This document shows positions 1 to 9,840 of a stretch of 64,000 nucleotides of DNA, piece after piece. The stretch is from Delphinapterus leucas. Taxonomy: Eukaryota; Chordata; Mammalia; Artiodactyla; Monodontidae. The stretch's first letter is position 1. Each line of letters opens with the position of its first letter. Where the stretch lies: NCBI RefSeq assembly GCF_002288925.2, contig NW_022098043.1, positions 6,947,810 to 7,011,809 on the forward strand, given 5' to 3'. The notes beneath the pieces are model-generated. The model was not told the DNA's origin. It ran no database searches and saw only the letters and a program-made list of their open reading frames with translations. Made by a program: the position numbers and the translations under genes.

Positions 1-158
1 GAACTGGAAGCGGATCCTGTCGCCGGGGGTCGCCTCCCGCATCCAGAGCCTGCTGTCGGTGTCCGGGGCCATGAAGTAGAAGCGGCGCGACGCGGAGTGC
101 GAGCGTAGCAGCAGCCCGTCCGCCTGCCACGTCCGGCCGCACAGGTCCACCAGGTAGG
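1..158 (-). CDS. LDLRAD2: LDLRAD2 coding exon 2 (partial, runs off the window)
   Basis: Low-density lipoprotein receptor class A domain containing 2 is a small predicted membrane protein with a CUB-like segment followed by an LDLRA module; its function is poorly known. On the minus strand a pyrimidine-rich tract and AG (159-160) precede an exon reading YLVDLCGRTWQADGLLLRSH and continuing through SASRRFYF to PGDRIRFQF, with no stop to the window edge. This closely follows human LDLRAD2 as I recall it. The first codon is split with exon 1 (G + CC = Ala), so the phase fits exactly; the exon covers residues 28-80. Odd point: residue 63 (codon at 52-54) is Ser (AGC), where I recall Cys in human, which would leave Cys34 unpaired. 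The LDLRA part lies outside the window. Confidence 0.9.
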
Positions 159-214
159 CTGCGGGGAAAAGCACCGACCCTGGAACCACGCGGTCCCGTT
201 CCAAGCCTGGCCCT

Positions 215-345
215 GCCTTCTGCCCGTTGTGTGACCCCCGAGTGAGTCACTCAGCCTCTCTGAGCCTCAGTCTTCTTGTCGGGAAAATGGGGATGATTGA
301 GCAACGTCAGAATTTTTGTGAGGATTAAAAAATGTAATTCAAGTC
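215..345 (+). repeat. MIR fragment
   Basis: Contains the MIR-like core of cautionary-type words: GTGTGACC, then CTCTCTGAGCCTCAG, then AAAATGGGGATGAT and TGTGAGGATTAAA, in the usual order. Diverged and without visible ends. Confidence 0.6.
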
Positions 346-705
346 CTCAATCTCGTATTCAAAAACCCTAGGATGTGTTTCAGAATTTTTCAGATTTTAG
401 AAAGATATACAATACGTTGCAGCCCCAAATGGAGTCTGCCACAGCCCTCCACGATCAAACACATTTTCTAGAGCAATTGCACAGAACATTTACCCTAAGT
501 AGGACAAATACAGACTGTAAACAGCCTCCTGTCAGTTCAGGTCAGGTGTTGCCAGTTAGTTAGCTAAGAACAAATTTTGGTTGTCAGAGCTTTTCATATT
601 TTGTAGTGGAAACTAAAGGATTGTGGACGTGTATGGGTTCAGTGCTTAGGGTGGTGCCTGGCATTTAATGAGCATTACGGAAGTGTTATTCAAGGATGGG
701 GGAGG

Positions 706-828
706 GAATTTCCTGGCCTTCCCTCCGGTGGTTAGGACTCCGCACTCTCGCTGTGGAGGGCCCAGGTTCAATTCCTGTTCGGGAAACTAAGATCCCACAA
801 CCCTCGCAGTGCAGCCAAAAAATAAAAG
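706..828 (+). repeat. CHR SINE, short form
   Basis: Begins CTTCCCTCCGGTGGTTAGG, keeps the B-box-like GGTTCAATTCC and ends GTGCAGCCAAAAAATAAA. Sits in LDLRAD2 intron 1, antisense to the gene. Confidence 0.85.
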
Positions 829-1301
829 GATGGGGGAGACACGGTTGGGCACCTGCCCAGCCAACAGGCATTCCGTTTCTCCTTGCTAAGAGAAACTTAA
901 TTCTCCTCAATTATCAGAGAGCCCCCCTGGTCTTTGGCCTAAACCAAGCCTTGTAATCCTAATTCCATTTGCCAGGTTTGGGGATTGGCCTGTGAACTGA
1001 TTCTGGCCAATGAGATTTAAGGAGAGGTTTGCTGAGCATTCCTGGGAAAGGTTTTCTTCCCTGATTTTTTTAAAAAAAAAAAAAGGAGGGAGAGCTGTGT
1101 GATGAGGAGCCCCTTTTTCTTCCTGCTTTTGAAAGCTATTGACTGAGGATGTGATGCCCAGAGCTGCAGCAGATATCTTGCAAGGATGAGGTCATGAGAA
1201 TTATGGAGGAGCCCTGACATGGTTGAGCTGCTGAATTAACCATTTCTGGACTCATCTATGGCCTCTCTTCTTAAGTGAAATAATAAATGTCCTTATGGTT
1301 T

Positions 1302-1521
1302 GTTTTTTTTGTTGTTGTTTTTTTTTTTGCAGTACGCGGGCCTCTCACTGCTGTGGCCTCTCCCGCCGCGGAGCACAGGCTCCGGACGCGCAGGCTCAGC
1401 GGCCATGGCTGACGGGCCCAGCTGCTCCGCGGCATGTGGGATCTTCCCGGACCGGGGCACGAACCCGTGTCCCCTGCATCGGCAGGCGGACTCTCAACCA
1501 CTGCGCCACCAGGGAAGCCCT
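1302..1521 (-). repeat. CHR SINE, compact form
   Basis: Reverse-strand copy: T-rich tail at left, CCAGGGAAGCCC at right. Flanked by GTCCTTATGGTTT (left) and GTCCTATGGTTT (right), a TSD with one base gained or lost. In the same transcriptional sense as LDLRAD2. Confidence 0.9.
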
Positions 1522-1944
1522 GTCCTATGGTTTAAGCTCTGTTTAGTCTGGTAACTGTTACAACCCAAAACATCCTCACTGGTACAGGGTTGTTGTGAGG
1601 ATTAATGAGATAACGTGTAAGTACTCAAACCATCTGATTTTTGTAAGGATAGAAGGAGAACAGGACGTGGCTTTTCTGGTGCATGGTAGGGGCACCAGTG
1701 GTGCTTGAGGACAAGCCGGGATGTGGGTCTTCGGGGGAGAAATTCTCCATTAGGGCTCAGGATGTGGGAGCATCTTCTCATATCTGTGCAGACCTACTAA
1801 AGCCAGAACCTGCCCTGGAGGCACACGGGACAGGCGGAGGTTCAGAGAGTGGGTGAACGAGCACCTTCTATGAGCTGGGCACTGTATATGTGTCTTGCAT
1901 GGTTTATCTCACCTTATATGCACAATAATAATAGTCCCTTAAGG

Positions 1945-2247
1945 CAGCGGTCCCCAACCTTTTTGGCACCAGGGACTGGTTTTGTGGAAAACAATTTTTC
2001 CACAGACGGAGGTCGGGGGGTGGGGATGGTTCAGATGGTAATGCGAGCAACGGGGAGCGACGGGGAACAACGGGGAGTGACGGGGAACGTCGGGGAGCAA
2101 CCGGGAGTGACGGGGAACTTCGGGGAGCGACGGGGAGCGACGGGGAGCGGCAGATGAAGCTTCGCTCTCTTGCCCACCACTCACCTCCTGCTTTGAGGCC
2201 CGGTTCCTAGCAGGCCTCGGACTGGCCCTGGGGGTTGGGGACCTCTG
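1945..2247. mobile_element. hAT-type nonautonomous DNA transposon
   Basis: Terminal inverted repeats: CAGCGGTCCCCAACC at the left and GGTTGGGGACCTCTG at the right. A perfect 8-bp TSD, CCTTAAGG, flanks the element (1937-1944 and 2248-2255), the diagnostic length for hAT transposons. There is no transposase frame. The middle is occupied by a 10-bp minisatellite (separate entry). Confidence 0.88.
2041..2154 (+). repeat. 10-bp minisatellite inside the hAT element
   Basis: About eleven tandem copies of a unit close to CGGGGAGCGA, with variants ending GTGA, ACAA, ACTT and ACGT. The usual version of this repeat carries a single GCGAGCGATGGGGAGCGGC-like stretch here, so this looks like a local expansion. 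Confidence 0.85.
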
Positions 2248-2624
2248 CCTTAAGGGGCAAGGGCCTATTATTCTTTCCATCTTACTGCTGAAGAAACCAA
2301 GTCTTAGACAGTGGAAACAGTAATGTCAAGGGTGTGTGTGTGAATGCAGGGCCGTCTGACTCCAAAGCCCACAGTGTTTCCCGGTGCCAGACTGCCCCAC
2401 CCGCCCCCAGACACCTGCTTCTGGGTGACTTGGAGCTCCAGCCACCCAGAGGGGTGGGGGTGGACTTGAGGGTGCCAGCCAAGACCAGGCACAGGGTTTC
2501 CCAGTGTCCCCCAACTCAAGGGATCCCAGCTCATCAGGGTGAGTGCTGATTGAGGAAACACAATCTCAAAGGGTGGTGGGACCTGAATCTCCTGCCTGCC
2601 CCAGCCAAGCCACCTTGTACTCAC

Positions 2625-2706
2625 CTGTGTGCAGAGCAGATGCAGTAAGGGCATTTGCCCCCAGCAGGAGCAGCCTTTGGGGCAGCTGCAGAGGACAGGC
2701 TTCCAT
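2625..2706 (-). CDS. LDLRAD2: LDLRAD2 coding exon 1 (start codon and signal peptide)
   Basis: On the minus strand an ATG at 2706-2704 opens a short frame, MEACPLQLPQRLLLLGANAL followed by TASALHT, ending in a split codon at a GTGAGT donor (2624-2619). This matches my recollection of the human N-terminus (MEAC, then LQLPQRLLLLG) with one residue fewer. It is a typical signal peptide: a short polar start, a Leu-rich core and small residues before the likely cleavage site. The donor phase joins exon 2 perfectly. With 27 codons it is easily missed. It faces away from USP48; the two start codons are about 36.5 kb apart. Transcription start and 5' UTR (somewhere above 2707) cannot be placed. Confidence 0.88.
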
Positions 2707-3190
2707 CCAGGCCCTCCTGTGCCCAGCGATGGGGAAGACCTGCAGAATCTTCAGTTTGGGGTCTTTGGGGAGACTGGGGTATAGGGGCCTGGTTAGGCCA
2801 GTGGAGGGATTGGCAGGATATAGAGAGCAAGGGAGGCAAGTACGCCAGCTCCTCTGGTCTCTTCAGTGATGTTTGTGCTCCCTGTTCCAGATCCTTCTTC
2901 AGATCAGGATTGTGTCTAGGGTTGCCATGGAGATTTGGGACTGGGGCTGGAGCCTGGGGAGAGAAGGCGGGGAGGATGTCTGCTCATCCCCTGCCAGACA
3001 GGAACCAGGAAACTCAGATCCGGTTCAGCCACAGGGCTTCTGGGAGGGGGACCCACAGCCTCAGAGAGCTACTGCCTTCCTGGAGAAGTTGGCATTTTAG
3101 GGCTGAGCTTAAGGGAGGCCCAGGACATCAAAGGGCCTCTCTGAGGGCCTAGAGAGGCAGCAAGTGGTGAATGAGCACTGGCCCAGGAGT
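2707..3190. other. Likely LDLRAD2 5' flank
   Basis: Region immediately upstream of the LDLRAD2 start codon. Moderately GC-rich but not a CpG island. I see no clear TATA box or repeat; open frames here have no recognisable homology. Confidence 0.4.
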
Positions 3191-3194
3191 CTGC

Positions 3195-3573
3195 TCTATT
3201 TTACAAAGTATTCCTGCCTCAGGGCCTTTGCCCTCACCGTTCCTCCACCTGGGGTGCTCCTCTCCCATGGAGGTCCATGGCTGGCTTCTCCGGCTCACTC
3301 AGATTTTGAGCTCACATGTCACCTGCTCAGACCACATTTCCCTGACCGCTTCTCAGTCTGAATTAGTGTTCTCCCTCCCTGTCACTCAGTCCCATGTCCG
3401 TGAATTTAACTCAGCACTCACTGGAATTACTTTGCTTATTTACATCTATCTTGTATGTATTGTCCTTTGACCGCTCCCTACCCACTAAAATTGTGTTCTG
3501 TGAGTGTCTTGTTCTCTGAAGTCCTAGGCCATAGAACAGTGCCTGGCACAGAGCAGGCATCCAGGAAATAAGA
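3195..3573 (+). repeat. L2 3' end
   Basis: L2-like 3' order: CTCCACCTGGGGTGCTCC, then CTCAGACCACATTTCCCTGACC, later AGTGCCTGGCACAGAGCAGGC before the SINE. Truncated at the 5' side. Confidence 0.65.
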
Positions 3574-3584
3574 ACGAATGTGTG

Positions 3585-3901
3585 GGGACTTCCCTGGTGG
3601 CGCAGTGGTTAAGAATCCACCTGCCAATGCAGGGGACACGGGTTCAAGCCCTGGTCCGGGAAGATCCCACATGCCGCCAAGCAACTAAGCCCGTGCGCCA
3701 CAGCTGCTGAGCCTGCGCTCTAGAGCCCACAAGCCACAGCTAGAGCTCACGTGCCACAACTACTGAAGCCCACGCGCCTAGAGCCCGTGCTCCGCAGCAA
3801 GAGAAGCCACCGCAGTGAGAAGCATGCGCACCGCAATGAAGACCCAACACAGCCAAAAATAAATAAATAAAATAAATAATTTTTTTAAGAAAAGGAAAAG
3901 G
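3585..3901 (+). repeat. CHR SINE, long form
   Basis: Complete: GGACTTCCCTGGTGGCGCAG at the start, repeated GAGCC modules, AAATAAATAAATAAAA tail. TSD ACGAATGTGTG at 3574-3584 and 3902-3912. Confidence 0.93.
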
Positions 3902-3912
3902 ACGAATGTGTG

Positions 3913-5383
3913 ACGTTGAGCAAATGGCCTCCCTTTTTTCTGGGTTTTACTTCCCCATGTGTAAAAGGAAGGGCTTGGGCCATTTCAGCCTTTTTCAAAA
4001 CCTGTAATTAGTAGAACCATTTTTTTACAAAGGCATTATACATGGAACCTTAATATATAAAGCTGAAACTTTTCAAGTCTCAGTTTCCTTATCTGTAAAA
4101 TGGAATAATGATAGTTCCAACTCTGTAGGTATATTGTAAAGGGTAAGTAAGTTGATGCCAGTGGGGTATCAGGTTTCTTACTTAGAACAGTGTCTGTCAC
4201 ATAGTAAAGGGCACAGTGCACGTCAGGCTGATGGTGACCCTTAATGTCATCATTATCACTTAACAGAGGTCATCTATGTTTCAAGAATTCCCCACCTCAG
4301 ACTTTGAGACACCACCTCAGAGTCTGAAGAGTGTATGAGAAGATTAAAACCACTGGCCCTGCTGCTCTCTAATGCTCTTCTTTCTGGACCTGACATTTGA
4401 TGCAAACTTGATACCCCACTGTGTGTGATGTCCAAGGCTAGGCCTTGGGGGACTCCTTTGGCAGGAGTGGATTTATCATGAAACTCTTGAAGCTGGCCGC
4501 TCTCCCTTCTGAGACAGACAACATTCTGCCTATGGAATGTGTATCTCTCTAAATAAACTTGATTTCACTGTAAAAGAGAAAGAAAGAAACTCGTGAAGCT
4601 TACACATCAGGACATATTATTTGCATGAGATTATATATTTTTATAAAATTTACAAAATTAAGGTATTTCAATCACTGTCTCTTTCCACCCGATCTCCTCC
4701 ACTGCACCTCTCTTCAGATGGTCACGGGCATTTTTGAAATCTGGCTAAGGGGAGGTGGCTTTGGGTTTGGGTTTGGGTTTGGGGGGGATATAATTATGGG
4801 GTCCTAGCTCCTTCCAGGTATAGTTTTATTATTTCTAACAAATGCCCCAGAATGCCTTCCAGTAGTCCTCCTCATGCCCTCTATGCTGTGATATGTTGTG
4901 ATATGAAGGTGCAGAATCAGAGATCATTTATTATGACTGGCCTCACTGGTGTGAGGGTATTGGAGGAGAAATAAGGTTTGAAACATATGAAGCCAGAAGC
5001 CAGTCTATGGAAAATCCTTTCAAAGCTTAAAGCTCACATATGTAAGAAATTTGATAGATGTTATCCCAAGTTTAACAGTCCTTAAGAGGATAAATAATCT
5101 TACTAATAACAAATGGCAAAGCTCAAGAAAAAAAGTCTAAATGATCACTAATAAAAAACTAATTTTGGTCAATCATGCAAAAGGAAAGACTGACTTATCT
5201 TTCTAGTCCTGTTATAGAAAATATCATATAGTGTTGTCTCAGAAATCATAAAAGGGTGTGCAGCCAAAAAAAGTAAGGAAAAAAGTATCATAGAAGAGGT
5301 TTAAGCAGTATTTTAATTAAAACGTGCTATTATTTTAAATTTATATTGTTCATGGTATTTGTCAGTTTTTTTGTTTTTCTTTT
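3913..5383. other. Intergenic, no gene seen
   Basis: A MIR-like stretch at 4075-4215 (CAGTTTCCTTATCTGTAAAA, later AACAGTGTCTGTCACATAGTA) and a TTTGGG hexamer run at 4758-4784. The remainder is AT-rich unique-looking sequence without supported coding. Confidence 0.6.
4758..4788 (+). repeat. TTTGGG hexamer run
   Basis: Four consecutive TTTGGG units ending in a run of seven G. Four G-tracts of three or more separated by TTT satisfy the usual G-quadruplex pattern on the plus strand. Confidence 0.85.
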
Positions 5384-5717
5384 TTATTTATTTTTGGCTG
5401 CGTTGTTTCTTCGCTGCTGCGCGCGGGCTTTCTCTAGTTGCAGAGGGGGGGCTACCCTTTGTTGCGGTGAGTGGACCTCTCATTGCAGTGGCTTCCCTTT
5501 GTTGCGGAGCACGGGCTCTAGATGCGCGGGCTTCAGTAGTTGCAGCACGTGGGCTCAGTAGTTGTGGCTCACGGGCTCTAGAGCGCAGACTCAGTAGGTG
5601 TGGCACATGGGCTTAGTTGCTCCGCGACATGTGGGATCTTCCTGGACCAGGGCTCGAACCCGTGTCCCCTGCATTGGCAGGCAGATTCTTAACCACTGCA
5701 CCACCAGGGAAGTTCCT
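5384..5717 (-). repeat. CHR SINE, long form
   Basis: Starts (as seen on plus) TTTATTTATTTTTGGCTGCG and ends CACCACCAGGGAAGTTCC. Lies directly against the 5' end of the truncated L1 at 5718-6308. Confidence 0.9.
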
Positions 5718-6308
5718 GTCCATTTTTTAAACTTTAAAAGTTGTTGGACATGGAAGCAACTTAAGTGTCCATCAACAGATGAATGGATAAAGAAGATGTG
5801 GTGTATATACAAATGGAATACTACTCAGTCATAAAAAAGAATGAAATAATGCTATTTGCAGCAACATGCATGGACCTAGAGATCATCATACTAAGTGAAG
5901 TATGTCAGAAGGAGAAGGACAAATACCGCATGGTATCACTTACGTGTGAAATCCAGAATATGACACACATGAACTTATCTCCAAAACAGAAGCAGACTCA
6001 CAGACAGAGAACAGACTTGTGGTTGCTAAGGGGGAGGGAGGAAGGATGGAGTGCGAGCTTGGGATTAGCAGATGCAAACTATTACATATAGATTTGCTAA
6101 ACAACAAGGTCCTACTGTATAACACAGAGAACTATATTCAATATCCTGTAATAAGCCATAATGGAAAAGAGTATGAAAAAGAATATATATATGTATGTAT
6201 ATACATATATATATGTGTGAATCACTTTGCTGTACAGCAGAAATTAACACAACATTGGAAATCAACTATACTTCAATAAAATACATTTTAGAAAAATAAA
6301 AATAAAAG
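5718..6308 (+). mobile_element. L1 3' end, 5'-truncated
   Basis: Carries the final part of L1 ORF2 and the 3' UTR: GGACATGGAAGCAACTTAAG, CAACAGATGAATGGATAAAG, and the end CTTCAATAAAATACATTTTAG before an A-rich tail. Contains an AT-rich TATATATG run at 6183-6220. No intact frame. Confidence 0.9.
6183..6220 (+). repeat. AT-rich short tandem repeat in the L1 3' UTR
   Basis: ATATATATGTATGTATATAC and ATATATATATGTGTG; an impure (TA)n region typical of the 3' UTR of this L1 group. Confidence 0.8.
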
Positions 6309-7051
6309 CTTTTGAATGTAAGAGTATTTGTGCTTCCTGACACTGGAAATGTCAGCATGAAGAACTTGCTCTGAGAGAAAAATAGTATTAATAAAAGTGC
6401 TGTTTGGTCTAAAGCTCTTCACCCTAGTTAGCAAAAGGTGTGAATGGAACGGAATGGAATGGAATAAGTCTTCTGAGAAAGCAGAGCTTTTCTCTGGAGC
6501 TGTTTTGAAGGAGTAGTTGGGCAATTAGTACTTTTCTCAAAGATGCTAATCCTACTGAAACGCTCTGGGATTTGGGTTTAGAACGTCTTATTTTCAGGCT
6601 TTATAAGCAGTTCCTGTTTTCCACTGTAGCAGGTAGAAAGCTACACTGGCCTAATGGAAAGGCAGAGAGCATAATCGGAGCGTGAGTTTACATTTCACTG
6701 CCCGTGAAGCTTTGCTATTTTGTTGCTCAAGTTCTTTACCTCAACTTTAAAAAATGAAGCATTATTATACTTTGTAAAATAGTGTTTGCCGCATGGTAAG
6801 ACCTATAAGAAAGTTTACCATCTGCCTCAAATATGGTAATATGCGTCTGTTATTCAGATTAATACATAGAACTAAATAGACATTTCTGTTTGTAAATAGC
6901 AGCAAATACACTGGTAGATGAAGTATGGAACCAATGAGCCAAATGTAAATTTTATTTTTCTTTCAGTACACAAAAGTGGTGTTGCTTTTCACAGTCAAAC
7001 TAAGCCAGTCAAAGTACCTTTTGTTGGTTTCTTAAAAGGACTAGGGAACAA
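6309..7051. other. Intergenic, nothing recognised
   Basis: AT-rich sequence with a short GGAATGGAAT run near 6441-6465. No coding frame, RNA gene or repeat family is supported. Confidence 0.5.
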
Positions 7052-7063
7052 ACTGATGTATCT

Positions 7064-7193
7064 CTTCTTTGTTTGTTTGTTTTGGCTGTGCCACCTGGCA
7101 TGTGGGATCTTAGTTCCCTGACCAGGGACCAAACCCATGCCCCCTGCAGTGGAAGTGTGGAGTCCTAACCACTGGACAGCCAGGGAATTCACG
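7064..7193 (-). repeat. CHR SINE, short form
   Basis: GTTTGTTTGTTTTGGCTGTG at left and GACAGCCAGGGAATTC at right. TSD ACTGATGTATCT at 7052-7063 and 7194-7205. Confidence 0.92.
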
Positions 7194-7671
7194 ACTGATG
7201 TATCTTTGAATTAAAAACTTCATGTAGGTTTTAAAAATATATATTGCTGGGATTTTTTCCTCATCCTGAATAAATATTCACTTTCAAATTTTTTTGTGTT
7301 TATAATTTCATATTTTTAAAGAGGGCCATCAAAGTGTCTATGCTTCAGGACCCAAATAACCTGGCCCTCAGGGAACTCATAGCCTGGTAGCAGCTTCAGA
7401 TTAAACAAATAAATAAACAAAAAAACAACCATTAAATAAACCCCAATCTTAACAGGAACATGAGGTAGCCTGGGAAGTCAGGAAATGCTTCCCAGAGAAG
7501 AGCATTTCTGACTTGGGCTCTGAAGGATGCATAGGAGTTTCCATGCAGAAACTGTGTTAAATGCAGTAATAGTAACTTCCTGGCCCCTTGACTGGGCTCT
7601 GTGCCTGAAACATCCCTACCTTTCATGAACTCCATGTCAACCTTTTCATATTTCTACCAACCACTTCTTTT

Positions 7672-7976
7672 TTTTTTTTTTCTTTTTTACTTTTGGCTGT
7701 GTTGGGTCTTTGCTGCACGCGGGCTTCCTCTAGTTGCTGCAAGCAGGGGCTACTCTTCATTGCGGTGCACAGGCTCTAGGTGCGTGGGCTTCAGTAGTTA
7801 TGGCATGTGGGCTCAGAAGTTGTGGCTCACAGGCTCTAGAGCACAGGCTCAGCAGTTGTGACGCACAGGCTTAGTTGCTCCTTGGCATGTGGGATCTTCC
7901 CAGACCAGGGCTCAAACCCGTGTCCCCTGCATTGGCAGGCGGATTCTTAACGACTGCGCCACCAGCAAATCCCTAG
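7672..7976 (-). repeat. CHR SINE, long form
   Basis: T-rich tail left, GCGCCACCAGCAAATCCC right. Diverged flanking repeats CAACCACTTCTT and CAACCATTTCTT look like an aged TSD. Confidence 0.88.
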
Positions 7977-8019
7977 CAACCATTTCTTAAGTGTTTGCAA
8001 CACTCCAGTCACTGGCTGT

Positions 8020-8290
8020 AAGCTTGTCACATGCTTTATCACACATAATCGTCACAATGAACCTACAGAGAGGACACTCTTATGAGCCTCATTTAACTGG
8101 TGAGAAATCTGAGTGCAGGTAATGATAATAAATAAGGTTGGTAGGTAAGGGGGGTACAGTATTCCCCCGGTCCCATTTCCTAGCTGTGTAACCCTTAAGC
8201 AAGTGACTTAACCCCTCTGTGCCTCAGTTTTCTCATCTACAAATTGGAGACAATACTAAAGTATCCTACTGGATTGTTGGGAAGGTTAAA
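8020..8290 (+). repeat. MIR fragments
   Basis: Two MIR-like stretches: TCACAATGAACC with TTTAACTGGTGAGAAATCTGAG at 8030-8115, and AGCTGTGTAACC then CCTCTGTGCCTCAGTTTTCTCA at 8170-8285. Confidence 0.6.
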
Positions 8291-8306
8291 TTAAAAGAAA
8301 GACGTA

Positions 8307-8454
8307 GGGCTTCCCTGGTGGCACAGTGGTAGAGAGTCCACCTGCCGATGCAGGGGACACAGGTTCGTGCCCCAGTCCGGGAAGATCCCATCCAGAGCCT
8401 GTGCTCCGCAACGGGAGAGGCCACAACAGTGAGAGGCCCGCATACCAAAAAAAA
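8307..8454 (+). repeat. CHR SINE, compact form with internal deletion
   Basis: About 50 bp shorter than its relatives: GGAAGATCCCAT jumps straight to CCAGAGCCTGTGCTCCGCAA, losing the segment with GAGCGGCTGGGCCCGTGAGC. Imperfect TSD AAAGAAAGACGTA / AAAGAAAGATGTA. Confidence 0.9.
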
Positions 8455-8489
8455 AAAGAAAGATGTAAATTCATTTTTCAAATACCACT

Positions 8490-9193
8490 GACCTCTGTGT
8501 GAGGCATTGGAGATACTTCAGGGAACAAAATAAACAAAAATTCTACCCTTGTGGAACTTACATTCCAGAGAAGGATAAATGGGTAAAATGTATGATGTAT
8601 TGAATAGTGATAAATATTAAGAAGAAAAAACATAAAGCAAGGCCAGGAGATGTGAAATGTCAGAGAGATGTTGAAATTTTGATAGGATAGCTTGGGAAGG
8701 CCTCGCAGAGAAGGGTCTTTTAAGTAAAGATCTGAAGGAGTGAGAGAGCCAGCCATGCAGTTCTTTGAAGAATATACTAGGCAGGGAGAATATCAAGTGC
8801 AAAGGCCCTGAGGCAAGAGCATGCCTGGCACAAGCAATAACAGTGTGGAGTGAATGCAGCAAAGGGGAGAGTGACAGGAGATAAGTCAGATCATGTAGGG
8901 CCCTAGAGGTCATTGTAAGAACTTTGGCTTTTTCTCTGCGATGAGAACCACTGGGCAAGGCCAGATGCTGCAGGACCAGATAGGAGACCAATTTAATAAT
9001 AAGTCTAGAAATGATGGTGGCCTGGGGACTTCCCTGGCAGTCCAGTGATTAAGAATCTGTGCTTCCACTGCAGGGGACATGGGTTCAATCCCTGGTTGGG
9101 GAACTAAGATCCCGCATGTCACGTGGTGCAGCGAAAGAAAGAAAGACAGATAGAAAGAAAGAAAGAAAGAAAGACAGAAAGAAAGAAAGAAAG

Positions 9194-9260
<67 letters not shown>

Positions 9261-9840
9261 AGAAAGAAAGAAAAAGAAAGAAATGGTGGTGGCCTCCTGG
9301 ACCAGGATTGCAAGAGGAAGTAGTCAGATTCTGAACGAACATACTTTGAAGGTACAGCCAATAGGATCTGTTGACAGACTGGACTTGGAGTGTGAAGAAA
9401 AGAGATGAGTCAAGGAGGGTACCCTGGGATTTAGATGGAGTTGCCATAAGTGGGAGGGGAAGAACTGTGAGAGGAGCAGGGTTGGGGGAGGATGAGGAGT
9501 TCTGTTCTGGACACATTCAGACTGAGATGCCCATTTGACATTCCAGTGGAGAGGACAAGTGGAGGTTGGATCTCCAAGTCTGGAATTGAGGGGGGAAGTG
9601 CAGACCGGGCATACACATGTTGGGAGTAGTCAGCACATGGAAAATATGTAAAGCCACAAGATGGGGCAAGAGAGCCACAGGAGTGAGCATAGAGAGAGAA
9701 GAGGAGGACCAAAAAGGTTGGACAGTGCCCAACCCTTCTGGGGTATTTAGCTGGTACGCATGGTTCTGGAGGAAATGTCCACTAGGGGGCAGTCAATACC
9801 AAGACGAGGATGAGGAAACTTGTGTACCCTAGAAACTGCC
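8490..9840 (+). repeat. Old mammalian repeat (family not assigned), copy 1
   Basis: Contains the series AACTTACATTCCAGAGAAGG, AGGCCCTGAGGCAAGAGC, GATCATGTAGGGCCCTAGAGG, then after the SINE GTCAAGGAGGGTACC and GAGTTCTGTTCTGGACACATT. The same series recurs at 27840-28080, 34450-36930 and 57560-58560, proving a repeat. Split by a SINE plus microsatellite at 9024-9278. Confidence 0.6.
9024..9278 (+). repeat. CHR SINE, short form, with an expanded GAAA tail
   Basis: SINE body 9024-9132; from 9133 the tail is an almost pure AAAG/GAAA tract of about 145 bp with a few GACA and AGAA variants. TSD AGAAATGATGGTGGCCT / AGAAATGGTGGTGGCCT (9007-9023 and 9279-9295) shows the microsatellite arose inside the SINE tail. 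Confidence 0.93.

Larger units (their letters stand above)
1852..2330 (+). repeat. MIR, split by a hAT element
   Basis: Left part (1852-1936) reads through GAGCTGGGCACTGTATATG; right part (about 2256-2330) resumes with CCTATTATTC and AAGAAACCAAG. The two halves are MIR-like and become continuous once the 303-bp hAT element and one TSD copy are taken out, so the hAT insertion is the younger event. Confidence 0.6.
159..2624 (-). other. LDLRAD2: LDLRAD2 intron 1
   Basis: Minus-strand intron bounded by a GTGAGT donor (2619-2624) and a CAG acceptor (159-161). It contains a MIR fragment near 215-345, two CHR SINEs, and a MIR split by a hAT element. The stretches 346-700, 829-1290 and 1525-1850 show no gene; short open frames there are not conserved-looking. 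Confidence 0.8.

Noticed and set aside
696..956. SINE B-box words such as GGTTCAATTCC as tRNA genes
   Set aside because: Here and in about fifty other places they belong to tRNA-derived SINEs; no cloverleaf with complete arms forms.
9085..9516. 143-codon minus-strand frame rich in Phe, Leu and Ser
   Set aside because: It is a translation of the GAAA microsatellite and SINE, not a membrane protein.
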